Part shown: positions 52,231 to 60,261 of the stretch, in pieces | Layout of the letters: every line of letters begins with the position of its first letter | Position numbering within the stretch: the first letter of the stretch is position 1 | Source: Bacillus sp. (in: firmicutes) | GTDB taxonomy: Bacteria; Bacillota; Bacilli; Bacillales; Bacillaceae_J | Direction of reading: 5' to 3' | Assembly (NCBI GenBank): GCA_012842745.1 | Contig: DUSF01000049.1 | Span: 145,566-209,565, forward strand | DNA length: 64,000 nucleotides | Position numbers and translations under genes: made by a program | Notes under the pieces: generated by a model | What the model saw: the letters and a program-made list of their open reading frames with translations, nothing else | Told to the model about the DNA's origin: nothing | Databases searched by the model: none

Positions 52231-54236
52231 ACTGGAAAATCAAGATTATTTTATTCTATACACTTGTTGGGTTTGCAGGCGTTGGGTTTGTTGAATTTCA
52301 TAATCTTTTTATATTAGAAATTTCATGGAAAGATATTTTAATATATAATTTACCTTTTGTTTTGCTTCAAAATCTTATTTTTATAATCGTTTATTACCTA
52401 TACACAATCAAAAAAATTGGATATATTTTCCGAAATGAACAACAGGAAAGCAGACAGCTTACGGAATCTGAAAAGAAAAAACAGTTTGAAGAGCTTGTCT
52501 CCTTTCCTGGAACACTATTTAAATTTTCCATTGTATTTATGATTGGTTTAGCTTTGTCTTATCATCTTTATGAGATTGTTTTTATTTATAAGATTACAAA
52601 AGAGTTTGTCTTCAATTTGTTCTTTAATTTATTACGAGAAATAGCAATAGGGATGGTAATTACATTAATGATTGTGGCTGCTCTCCGAAAAATAATAAGA
52701 CCGTACATTTTACAAATGGGGATTTCAACCATTGCAAACGTACATCTTTCATTAAGCAAAAAAATTTACAGCATCTTTTTTTCAATTTTGTTCATTTTTG
52801 TAGCGGATATTACCTGGCTTGTTCTTTATATGGAAGGGACCGTGGAATCACAGATAATCAAAGGCCTCATAACAGTTTGTTTGTTAAGCATTTTTGCAGT
52901 TGTTGTCATACGTCTAACAATCTTGGATTCTATTAACTATATCCAAACCATTGCACAAACGATTACAACTACAGAGAAAGATGAGCAAAAGTTGCTGCAA
53001 TCCTTTATTCCAATTACTTCAAGTGATGAGATTGCTTTTCTAATCGGCAAATTTAACAAGCAGCAAGCTAAACTACAACAATTATATAAGGAATTGGAGG
53101 GTGAGTTGAAATTTGCCTCAACCGTTCAACAAAACTTATTACCAAAGCAAAATGTAACGATAGCCGGTTATATGATTGAGGGTTTATCGCTTCCTGTAAA
53201 AGAAGTTGGCGGCGATTTTTTTGATATAATTAAAATAACCGAAAAAAAGATGATTATTTTAATTGGCGATGTTTCAGGGAAGGGGGTTCCCGCTGCCTTA
53301 TTAATGTCAGCTACTTTAGGGGTTATCCGCAGTAAAACACAAACTGATGTTATTTCCCCAGCAAGATTATTAAATGAAATGAATCATTTACTTGTGCCAA
53401 TGCTTTCTGACGGCATGTATATAACGATTGGGATAGGGTTCATTGATATTGAGAAAAACCTATTTACATATGCAAGTGCTGGACATGTTCCGCCATTAAT
53501 AAAAGAAAAGAATCGGCTAGAATTTGTTGAAATCTCTTCTTTGCCATTAGGGTTAGACGAAGATGAAACATATGAGGAATTTACTCTGTCTTTAAATGCG
53601 CTTGATGGCGTAATTCTTTTTACAGATGGAATGGTTGAACAAATGAATGAGCAGCAAGAAATATTTGGCTTTGAACGGTTTTATCAGCTTTTTTCCAGCG
53701 AGTGGAATCCTGAAATAAAGTCATACATGTCACAAATTGATGATTTTTGCGGAAAATATAAACGAAATGATGACATGACAATTGTACGGCTGAAAAAAAC
53801 AAATCCCTGTAGGGAGTCTTTTTTGATGAAGAAAATTCAATTAATAAATATAAAGATTGCAAGTGAATTAGGCGAAGAAAAAAAAGTACTCAAACAGCTT
53901 GATGAACAATTAGCAAACTACTCATTTTTAAAAGAGGATTGTGATGAATTTAAAGCGGCATTAGCGGAAGTTTGTATTAATGCGATTGAGCATGGAAATC
54001 AGGAAGACAAACAAAAACTAGTCCATGTGATTGTATCACTAGAAGACAATGTTATCGAGGGCAAAATATTCGATTATGGAACAGGGTTTATTTGTGGAGA
54101 AAAGAAAAAAGACGAACGAGGCTGGGGGTTGCAAATTGTTCAACAATTTGTAGATAGTTGGACAATGTATCAAGAGCTTGGCATACATTCACAGTTTTGT
54201 GTACAGTTTGAAAAACGTTTGCGAACTTTAGAATAA
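52227..54236 (+). CDS. Membrane PP2C-type (SpoIIE) phosphatase fused to an anti-sigma-type ATPase domain
   Basis: 669 residues. About six membrane helices (residues 1-235) lead to a HAMP-like linker (about 235-290). The SpoIIE/RsbU phosphatase domain spans about 290-510: FASTVQQNLLPKQ, VKEVGGDFFDII, IGDVSGKGVPAALLMSA, ASAGHVPPLI, GVILFTDGMVEQMN and KRNDDMTIV (metal-binding Asp residues present). A HATPase_c_2 domain (about 535-665) resembles RsbW/SpoIIAB: ALAEVCINAIEHGN, FDYGTGF and RGWGLQIVQQF. One protein therefore carries both the kinase and the phosphatase of a partner-switching circuit. The STAS protein 22 bases downstream is the expected substrate. It is translationally coupled to the BTAD regulator. 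Confidence 0.93.
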   Translation: MNWKIKIILFYTLVGFAGVGFVEFHNLFILEISWKDILIYNLPFVLLQNLIFIIVYYLYTIKKIGYIFRNEQQESRQLTESEKKKQFEELVSFPGTLFKFSIVFMIGLALSYHLYEIVFIYKITKEFVFNLFFNLLREIAIGMVITLMIVAALRKIIRPYILQMGISTIANVHLSLSKKIYSIFFSILFIFVADITWLVLYMEGTVESQIIKGLITVCLLSIFAVVVIRLTILDSINYIQTIAQTITTTEKDEQKLLQSFIPITSSDEIAFLIGKFNKQQAKLQQLYKELEGELKFASTVQQNLLPKQNVTIAGYMIEGLSLPVKEVGGDFFDIIKITEKKMIILIGDVSGKGVPAALLMSATLGVIRSKTQTDVISPARLLNEMNHLLVPMLSDGMYITIGIGFIDIEKNLFTYASAGHVPPLIKEKNRLEFVEISSLPLGLDEDETYEEFTLSLNALDGVILFTDGMVEQMNEQQEIFGFERFYQLFSSEWNPEIKSYMSQIDDFCGKYKRNDDMTIVRLKKTNPCRESFLMKKIQLINIKIASELGEEKKVLKQLDEQLANYSFLKEDCDEFKAALAEVCINAIEHGNQEDKQKLVHVIVSLEDNVIEGKIFDYGTGFICGEKKKDERGWGLQIVQQFVDSWTMYQELGIHSQFCVQFEKRLRTLE

Positions 54237-54258
54237 GCTTGTTAAAGGGGTGTAATAA

Positions 54259-54615
54259 ATGGAAGAAGAATTAGAAATAATAATGCCTGACAAAGAAAAC
54301 AATGACGTATCGTTTCTTCAGCTTACTGGGGATCTTACAAGAGCTTCTGGTGAAAGACTATTGAAATATTATCCATGGGAACAAGGGCTTCCAAATGGGC
54401 GAAATATTCTTGTTATTAATTTTACAAACGTGAATTATATCAATAGTGCTGGAATTGCTTATTTGTTTCGTGTCTGCAAGCTTTTACATAAAAACAATGT
54501 TTTGATTCGTACATTTGGGCTTGAATATCATTATGAAAAAATGTTTCATATCGTGGGATTAACGAAATATATGAAATTTTACCCAAGTGAATGGGCGGCG
54601 GTTGAGGATTTGTAA
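54259..54615 (+). CDS. STAS-domain anti-sigma-factor antagonist
   Basis: 118 residues of the SpoIIAA/RsbV family. LVINFTNVNYINSAGIAYLF holds the phosphorylatable serine, S63 in INSAGI. LHKNNVLIRTFGL and the C-terminal helix follow. In such circuits unphosphorylated STAS protein captures the anti-sigma kinase and frees its partner. Here the upstream gene encodes both candidate kinase and phosphatase. Whether the output is a sigma factor or the BTAD regulator is not shown. AAAGGGG lies 8 bases before the ATG; a weak terminator follows. Confidence 0.94.
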   Translation: MEEELEIIMPDKENNDVSFLQLTGDLTRASGERLLKYYPWEQGLPNGRNILVINFTNVNYINSAGIAYLFRVCKLLHKNNVLIRTFGLEYHYEKMFHIVGLTKYMKFYPSEWAAVEDL

Positions 54616-54629
54616 GTGGGGCAAGTGAA

Positions 54630-54658
54630 ATAGCTTACCTTACTTGGTAGGTTTTTTT
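54630..54658 (+). terminator. Terminator after the STAS gene
   Basis: A short stem CTTACC/GGTAGG with a TTACTT loop is followed by seven T. It lies about 20 bases after the stop. Confidence 0.6.
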
Positions 54659-54680
54659 GTGTTAATTCTATAAAAATACG

Positions 54681-54724
54681 AAAGGAGAATCAATCATTTC
54701 CAATAAATGACCAACTCTCCTTTT
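54681..54724 (-). terminator. Terminator hairpin after the S-layer-type gene
   Basis: AAAGGAGA pairs with TCTCCTTT, and inside this TCATTT pairs with AAATGA around CCAAT. It lies about 50 bases after the stop at 54770 on the minus strand, with a short T-rich tract beyond. Confidence 0.6.
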
Positions 54725-54769
54725 GCTAATTACAATCTTTAAAGAGACAGTAAACCTAGCTCATTCAAA

Positions 54770-57445
54770 TCAAGGAGAACTACTAACATTGATAGTTGTT
54801 GTAGATTCTAACTCAACATCAGCAACATAAACAATAATTTCAACAACTTCGTCATCATATTCCTCTGCTTCATAGGTTGCCGTTACAGTGTATAAACCAG
54901 GTGTCCCAATACTTTCTATAACACTCACAATATTAATGTAACCATTTTCTGCATCATCCCAAAATCTAAAATCATTATAAATGAACCCTGGAAAATACCA
55001 TAATCCACTTATTGGTTGTCCTGTCGTATCCTTTACTTCGATATTAAATGTAAACTGCTTGCTGTCAATTGATATCGTATCGGGTGATGTCAGGCTTACT
55101 GTACTAGCTGTTCTATCAACCTCTGGACCAAATGTACCATAGATCCAACCCATACCAATGACAATGCCATCATTATATGCTTCTTGTATAGCTTCGAAGC
55201 TTTCCCGTGGTGTCGCATTATCTGAAAGGTCAAATTTTTCAATATTTAAAGCCAGGACTCCTAACGTATATACATGTTGGATAGGCGGCTGAGGTCCACC
55301 GTAGCCTGTCATATTTTTATTATAATCTGGGGGTTCAGGAAAATCATTTTTCATTTCAATACCTACCATTCCTGCTTTTCCCGATAATCCTTCTTCAATA
55401 CTTGTTACGTTTGCTGGAATATCTTTCACAATCCAATGGACAAAATTATCTGCATCATTATCAGTGAAAAGAATCATATAGGACTTTGCATCGTCTACTT
55501 TTGTCCATGAAACTGGTAAGCTAACATTTCCCCCATCCAGACTATATTTCTCAGGAATGCCTTCTCCATCCTCAAATGCAGTTGTTACTTCAATTGTTGT
55601 TAATGGATCGTATGAAAATGAAAAGCTCCAAGTTGTTTTATCGTTTATGCCAGCAAATTCATTTCCAGCCTTATCCTTGAATGCACCTTTATCAATTGTT
55701 ACATAAACTTTTGAATCCCAATCATCTGATTCATCTTCATCTTCTTCATCAAGGCTGGCAGCCATTACTTCAAACTCTGGACCTGCTGACGCTACCCCGA
55801 TATCATCCTCAGAATTGTCCTTTAAATAATTCCATAGCTTAATTGTAACAACCGAACCAGCTACCTTTACATAGTCACTTTTCACTGGTATTTTTATAGC
55901 ATCAACAGCCCATTCTTCCTCGATAGGATTGATGACAATATTTTTATTATCTACAGCTACAACATCTTCACTAAAAGTGATGACTAAATCCTTCAAAATC
56001 GAAACATTTTTAGCTCCATTTGCTGGCGATAATGATTTGATTGTCGGTGCAGTTTTATCAGTTGGTGTGCTTGAATCTCCGCCACCATCCGTAGAGCCAC
56101 CGCCTCCACCACCGCCGCCTGTAGAACGATAAGTAGTTGGACCTACACCACTATTTGGTGGATTTGCATATGATGAATCATTCGCATGTTTACCCCCGGC
56201 TTTTTCAATAACACCCGCTCCCAGAACCTTAACAACTGCTTCAACTATTAAGGAAACAACTTTCGCATCCTTCGCTAGATTGATAATCGCACCAATAGCA
56301 CCTGCAGCTACTTTTAAGTCATTTATCACTCCACGTGGTACTTCTAAAGCAATATTAACTGCTAAAATTTCAACTGATTCAAATTCCCCGATTAAAGTGA
56401 CCTTTGAATCCTTAGGTAAAGCTTCAGATAAAGTGACTGCCTTAAATGCTGCACTAGCTGCACCAATCTGTTCCAACTTAGCACTTGACTGCAGTGTTAC
56501 TTCTTGGACAGTTGTTTTTCCTGAAGCAACGATACGGACAGTGCCGTCAGCTTTATTAACGATAACAGTAAGAAGAACTGTGTCTTCAAAATGAATACTG
56601 TTTTCTCCCCCACCGTTAACATATGTTTTTCCCTTTACTGTTACGCCTTTTAGGAAAACCTCGCCATTTCCAACTTCTTTAGCAATTGTTAAATTACCTT
56701 CAATCACCATATTTTTTAATGTTACACCTGAAGCAGTAACTTCTACATTTCCTTTGATTGTTTCCGTTCCTTCTTCTGGCCCATATGTTCCAGCATTGTT
56801 ATACACATTTTTCTTCTCTTCAATGTTGCTTTCAACTTTTCCTTCCAACGCCCGTTTTAAAATAACAACAGCTTCAGCCCTTGTTGTGTTTTTCAATGGG
56901 TTAAAAGTGCCATCACTATAACCATTCATAAGCCCTTTGTTGACAATTCCACCAATGATACCAGCACTCCATTGTGGAATAGCATCTTTGTCCTTAAACT
57001 GATTAACACCTGTTGCATCAGTTCCCACATTCAACAGACGGGATAAAATAGCCGCTACTTCTTGGCGGTTAATATTATTTTTTGGTTTAATAGTACCATC
57101 CTGGTACCCTCCAATATAGCCTGCGGCTTTTGCCTTCAGCACCTCATTGTAATACCAGTCATTTTGGGAAACATCATTAAACCCACTTTCACTAGATTCA
57201 GTGAAAGCAAATGCACGATTGACTAGTACAATAAATTCTGCCCTAGAAATCGATGCATCTGGCTTAAAGCTACCATCCTTATAACCGCCAATTAAACCTT
57301 GCTCAACCCACTCATTAATCTCTTTTTCGGCCCAATGACCTCTTGTGTCTGGTGCGGCAAGTGCCGATGTACCAAAAAATGACACAATGATTGTTAGAGC
57401 CATTGCTACTGATAAAACCTTTTTAAACCGACTCCTAACTCCCAT
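54770..57445 (-). CDS. Large SLH surface protein with Ig-like and PEBP (YbhB-like) domains
   Basis: 891 residues. A signal peptide (about 1-31, ending SALAA) precedes three SLH domains (about 33-205: ISRAEFIVLVNRAF, INRQEVAAILSRLL and TTRAEAVVILKRAL). A repetitive beta region (about 225-425, KGNVEVTASGVTLKNMVIEG) then leads to a glycine run (about 445) and a threonine/serine linker. A Big_5-type Ig domain (about 470-620) has SLSPANGAKNVSI and LVITFSEDV. A PEBP/YbhB-like domain (about 635-750) follows with FVHWIVKDIPANV, EMKNDFPEP, GYGGPQPPIQHVYTLGVLAL. A C-terminal Ig-like domain ends the protein. It is a plausible S-layer or abundant surface protein exported with SecA2/SlaP help. GGAGGAG precedes the ATG, and paired heptamers lie in its promoter. 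Confidence 0.88.
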   Translation of the reverse strand: MGVRSRFKKVLSVAMALTIIVSFFGTSALAAPDTRGHWAEKEINEWVEQGLIGGYKDGSFKPDASISRAEFIVLVNRAFAFTESSESGFNDVSQNDWYYNEVLKAKAAGYIGGYQDGTIKPKNNINRQEVAAILSRLLNVGTDATGVNQFKDKDAIPQWSAGIIGGIVNKGLMNGYSDGTFNPLKNTTRAEAVVILKRALEGKVESNIEEKKNVYNNAGTYGPEEGTETIKGNVEVTASGVTLKNMVIEGNLTIAKEVGNGEVFLKGVTVKGKTYVNGGGENSIHFEDTVLLTVIVNKADGTVRIVASGKTTVQEVTLQSSAKLEQIGAASAAFKAVTLSEALPKDSKVTLIGEFESVEILAVNIALEVPRGVINDLKVAAGAIGAIINLAKDAKVVSLIVEAVVKVLGAGVIEKAGGKHANDSSYANPPNSGVGPTTYRSTGGGGGGGGSTDGGGDSSTPTDKTAPTIKSLSPANGAKNVSILKDLVITFSEDVVAVDNKNIVINPIEEEWAVDAIKIPVKSDYVKVAGSVVTIKLWNYLKDNSEDDIGVASAGPEFEVMAASLDEEDEDESDDWDSKVYVTIDKGAFKDKAGNEFAGINDKTTWSFSFSYDPLTTIEVTTAFEDGEGIPEKYSLDGGNVSLPVSWTKVDDAKSYMILFTDNDADNFVHWIVKDIPANVTSIEEGLSGKAGMVGIEMKNDFPEPPDYNKNMTGYGGPQPPIQHVYTLGVLALNIEKFDLSDNATPRESFEAIQEAYNDGIVIGMGWIYGTFGPEVDRTASTVSLTSPDTISIDSKQFTFNIEVKDTTGQPISGLWYFPGFIYNDFRFWDDAENGYINIVSVIESIGTPGLYTVTATYEAEEYDDEVVEIIVYVADVELESTTTINVSSSP

Positions 57446-57482
57446 TAAGACTCTCCTCCTGTTCTTTTTGAACTACAATAAA

Positions 57483-57515
57483 ATTATATAGAGGGTGTCT
57501 TACAAAAATCTTACA
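57483..57515 (-). promoter_or_regulatory. Promoter of the surface-protein gene with two 11-bp-phased heptamers
   Basis: On the minus strand two identical TGTAAGA heptamers (57515-57509 and 57504-57498) are separated by TTTT. Nine bases later comes TATAAT (57488-57483). No standard -35 is visible, which suggests activator dependence. The layout fits SARP/BTAD operators and also, read on the plus strand as CTTACA-N5-CTTACA, a pair of PhoP-type boxes. Confidence 0.6.
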
Positions 57516-57527
57516 GACCTGTCTCAT

Positions 57528-57764
57528 CTATTTATGAATCGCTCGATAATTCTTTAATATTTTTTTCAACGCCTCCTTTCGCCAGCCTTTTACCCTGTCA
57601 ACTGGAACTCCCATCCCCCTTGCAATTTCACCAGGCTTTTTATTTTCGATAATTCCCTGAATAACCCATGTCATTTGTTTATCTGATAGCCCGTCACAAT
57701 ATGATAATATAATTTCTTTTTCTAACATTTCATCACTACTAGAGTCAGAAATAACTTCAGCCAT
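57528..57764 (-). CDS. Sigma-70 region 4-like half of a frameshifted sigma factor
   Basis: The annotated frame from ATG 57764 gives 78 residues, with IILSYCDGLSDKQMTWVIQGIIENKKPGEIARGMGVPVDRVKGWRKEALKKIL (in pieces) forming a region-4 helix-turn-helix. No ribosome site precedes this ATG. The open frame continues upstream to about 57809, giving a natural linker KENQFDVHHASFTDEM that fuses in the +1 frame to the region-2 half. It therefore looks like the second part of one sigma factor of about 190 residues. The stop lies about 80 bases before the surface-protein gene on the same strand. Confidence 0.75.
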   Translation of the reverse strand: MAEVISDSSSDEMLEKEIILSYCDGLSDKQMTWVIQGIIENKKPGEIARGMGVPVDRVKGWRKEALKKILKNYRAIHK

Positions 57765-57792
57765 TTCATCGGTAAAAGAGGCGTGATGTACA

Positions 57793-58098
57793 TCAAATTG
57801 ATTTTCTTTCTTTAAAATGGGTAAGCATTTTTCCTCTTACCGTCATTTGAGCAAAGGCTGGAAATGCCCCTTTCTCAGAATCAAAGCGGTTATAGGCCTC
57901 CCACAGCCCAATAAGACCGATTTGAAAAAATTCATCTTGATTTTTATAAATTTGCAATGACAGCATTTGCTTTTTAACCATTGGTTCAAATTGCACAAGT
58001 ACTTCTTCAACTGTTTTGATTTGATAGACCAAGAGCTTGTCCTTCTGAAGATGTACACCTTCTACGTATTCCGCGGTATCTTTACTGTACTCAGACAA
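57793..58098 (-). CDS. Sigma-70 region 2-like half of a frameshifted sigma factor
   Basis: 101 residues, with VLVQFEPMVKKQMLSLQIYK, DEFFQIGLIGLWEAYNRFDSE and GAFPAFAQMTVRGKMLTHFK, the region-2 core that binds core polymerase and the -10 element. It ends in KERKSI followed by TGA, where full-length relatives continue into the linker. An A-rich stretch (AAAGAAAGAAAA, about 57802-57813) lies at the break. Skipping one base there joins it to the region-4 frame. Alternatives are a two-subunit sigma factor like SigO-RsoA, a programmed frameshift, a mutation or a sequence error. Confidence 0.75.
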   Translation of the reverse strand: MSEYSKDTAEYVEGVHLQKDKLLVYQIKTVEEVLVQFEPMVKKQMLSLQIYKNQDEFFQIGLIGLWEAYNRFDSEKGAFPAFAQMTVRGKMLTHFKERKSI

Positions 58099-58361
58099 AT
58101 TCAGTTCGTCATATCACTAAACATAATATTTCCACACTAGCTGTCATACTAAACTTCACGTTTCACCCGTGTGAATTTAAAATATGATGCAACATCATCG
58201 GATCATATGTTAACTAATTAAACGTTTATTTAAATTTAACAACTTTTTTAACAATGCCAAAAATCCTTGAAAAATTACTGAAAATTTCCTTTTTAAGTCT
58301 ATCTAGACGTGGTCACATATCTTCATCAACATAATAATAGTTTTAAAAGGGCGATTTACAT

Positions 58362-58625
58362 ATGGTAGACAAACATTTATTCAAAAAAGCAATTGGGAAG
58401 CAAATTAGACTGATAAGATTAGAGCATAATAAAACGTTGGAGCAACTTGGGGAATCATCGAATCTTGATCCTAACAATTTAGGAAAAATTGAGCGAGGTG
58501 AGAAAATCCCGTCCACTCAAACTCTATTTAAACTATATTCGAGTATGAATATAAGTATTGATCGCCTATTTAAAGCAGTAAAAAGAGAATTAGAAATGAA
58601 TAATCAGGAAGATTCCAGCCGGTAA
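58362..58625 (+). CDS. XRE-family helix-turn-helix regulator
   Basis: 87 residues. An HTH_3 domain covers about 12-68: IGKQIRLIRLEHNKTLEQLGESS, LDPNNLGKIERGEKIPS and LFKLYSSMNISIDRLF (in pieces). No ligand domain. It lies upstream of comK on the same strand with a 65-base gap and may share its transcript, which would make it a local regulator. Its AAAGGGCG ribosome site is weak. It is divergent from the sigma-like gene. Confidence 0.9.
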   Translation: MVDKHLFKKAIGKQIRLIRLEHNKTLEQLGESSNLDPNNLGKIERGEKIPSTQTLFKLYSSMNISIDRLFKAVKRELEMNNQEDSSR

Positions 58626-58690
58626 GAAACTCCGTAGTTCCCCATCCCCTCCCAGATTTCAAATACCCCGAAAAAGGAGTGTTCAATAGT

Positions 58691-59176
58691 ATGAAAAAAG
58701 TATTAGGTTACTATGAAGTGAATAAGGATACAATGGCGCTACTATCAGCTACCCACATCGATTATGGGACAATTGTGCTTGAAACGAATGGCCGACTCTA
58801 TGTAAAACAAACACCAACCCAGATTGTGAAGGCATCTTGTTTAGAAGGTCACTCTACATATGAAGGGAGACGGAAAGCCATAACATACCATACTGGCGCC
58901 AAGCAAAAAGTGCCCATCCCGATTAATCCACATCATAATATTTTCGCCTTTCCAACAAACTCACCAGAGAATTTCAATTGCAACTGGATTTTCTACAACC
59001 ACGTTAAATACATCAAAACCGCTCATTCTCCTTATGAACCGCAGCAATCGATTATCGTCTTTAAAAACGGACAAGAACTGCCCTTACCTGAATCCCAATA
59101 CATATTAACAAAACAAATGCAGCGAACAGCGATGTGTATTTTATTATTTTCGCCACAAGCACCAACATATATTTGA
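58691..59176 (+). CDS. comK: Competence transcription factor ComK, C-terminally short
   Basis: 161 residues from the ATG at 58691, with AAGGAG 11 bases upstream (a GTG at 58679 overlaps that ribosome site). The ComK family is clear: YYEVNKDTMALLSATH, RLYVKQTPTQIVKASC, STYEGRRKAITYHTGAKQKVP, NPHHNIFAFPTNSP, CNWIFYNHVKYIK and NGQELPLPESQYILTKQMQRTA. ComK is the master activator of competence genes and binds AT-boxes as tetramers. B. subtilis ComK has 192 residues; the last about 30 are absent here, a part implicated in multimerisation. It could be a paralogue or a naturally short form. Confidence 0.9.
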   Translation: MKKVLGYYEVNKDTMALLSATHIDYGTIVLETNGRLYVKQTPTQIVKASCLEGHSTYEGRRKAITYHTGAKQKVPIPINPHHNIFAFPTNSPENFNCNWIFYNHVKYIKTAHSPYEPQQSIIVFKNGQELPLPESQYILTKQMQRTAMCILLFSPQAPTYI

Positions 59177-59282
59177 CGTGTTCCCCGTGAAATAATAAGA
59201 TTAGTAAAGTGTATGATGAAAGGAAATGGGACACGGAGCGCAAATACGCCCCCTTTACCCACTTGGAAGGGGTTAAAATTAG

Positions 59283-60215
59283 ATGAACAAAAGAAAAATT
59301 TGGTTTATTGCTACGATAGCAATTGTTCTACTATTTGTAGGCGGCTATGGATTCGCAATTTACCGCACCATCAATAAAACGGTAGAATCGATTCATGAAC
59401 CAATGCAACGTGAAAAATCAGAAAAAAGGCAGGAAAAGGTAACCCTAGATAAAAAAGAGCCATTCTCTGTGCTTCTTCTAGGAGTCGATGAACGTGCTGG
59501 TGATAAAGGCCGCTCCGACACAATCATTGTCATGACGATAAATCCGAATCTAGATTCTATTAAAATGCTTAGCATTCCCCGTGACACAAGAACAGAAATA
59601 ATTGGCCTCCATAAACTGGATAAAATCAATCATGCCTATGCCTTTGGTGATATCAAGATGGCAATCGCAACCGTCGAGGACTTCCTGGATATCCCAATTG
59701 ACTATTATGTAAAAATAAACATGGAAGGCTTTAAAGAGATGGTAGATGCCGTTGGCGGTGTCACCGTTAACAATTCAATGAAATTTGTACAAGATGGGCA
59801 TACCTTTGATAAAGGGACTATTAAACTTACAGGGGAAGCCGCTTTATCCTATGTTCAAATGAGGAAAGAAGATCCAAAAGGAGATTTCGGCCGCCAAGAA
59901 AGGCAACAACAAATCATCAAAAGTATTTTTAAAAAAGGGGCAAGCATTACATCGTTAACAAAATATGAAGCCATCTTTGACGCGATCGGAGATAATGTAA
60001 AAACAAATCTCAAACTTTCCGAATTAATTACTATTCAAAAAGACTATAACGATGTCATACAAAATGTCGAGCAATTACAGCTGCACGGAAAAGGTCAAAT
60101 CATCGATGGAATCTATTATCTAATCATTTCCGAACAAGAAAAACAGAGAGTAGAAAAGATTTTGAAGGCGCATTTAAGGGGGTCAGTCCCCCACACCTTT
60201 AAAGCGGTAAAGTAA
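59283..60215 (+). CDS. LCP-family cell-wall polymer ligase (LytR/TagU-like)
   Basis: 310 residues. A membrane helix (about 5-26) precedes an extracellular LCP domain (about 60-215): VLLLGVDERAGDKGRSDTIIV, MLSIPRDTRTEI, DKINHAYAFGD, YYVKINMEGFKEMVDAVGGV and ALSYVQMRKEDPKGDFGRQERQQQI. It would transfer wall polymers to peptidoglycan. The last 11 codons (GSVPHTFKAVK) lie in a REP-like repeat that recurs at 60988-61027 in non-coding DNA, so the natural C-terminus was probably replaced. It follows comK after about 100 bases. Confidence 0.92.
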   Translation: MNKRKIWFIATIAIVLLFVGGYGFAIYRTINKTVESIHEPMQREKSEKRQEKVTLDKKEPFSVLLLGVDERAGDKGRSDTIIVMTINPNLDSIKMLSIPRDTRTEIIGLHKLDKINHAYAFGDIKMAIATVEDFLDIPIDYYVKINMEGFKEMVDAVGGVTVNNSMKFVQDGHTFDKGTIKLTGEAALSYVQMRKEDPKGDFGRQERQQQIIKSIFKKGASITSLTKYEAIFDAIGDNVKTNLKLSELITIQKDYNDVIQNVEQLQLHGKGQIIDGIYYLIISEQEKQRVEKILKAHLRGSVPHTFKAVK

Positions 60216-60216
60216 C
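60175..60216 (+). repeat. REP-like repeat, copy A (inside the LCP gene 3' end)
   Basis: TAAGGGGG, TCAGTCCCCC, ACACCTTTAAAGCGG, TAAAGTAAC. About 40 bases match copy B at 60988-61027 with four or so differences. Its GGGGG/CCCCC part can form a hairpin. Confidence 0.8.
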
Positions 60217-60229
60217 CTAACCAAATTGG

Positions 60230-60254
60230 GGGACAGGCTTCAAGTTCCTGTCCC
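60230..60254 (+). repeat. REP-like hairpin GGGACAGG/CCTGTCCC
   Basis: GGGACAGG (60230-60237) and CCTGTCCC (60247-60254) enclose a 9-base loop. It lies 15 bases after the LCP stop and may act as a weak terminator. The GGGGACAGG core is shared with sites at 62453 and 63853. Confidence 0.7.
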
Positions 60255-60261
60255 TATTAGC

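Noticed and set aside
59061..59262. Minus-strand frames opposite the end of comK
   Set aside because: Antisense to comK and the LCP leader with no start signal or similarity.
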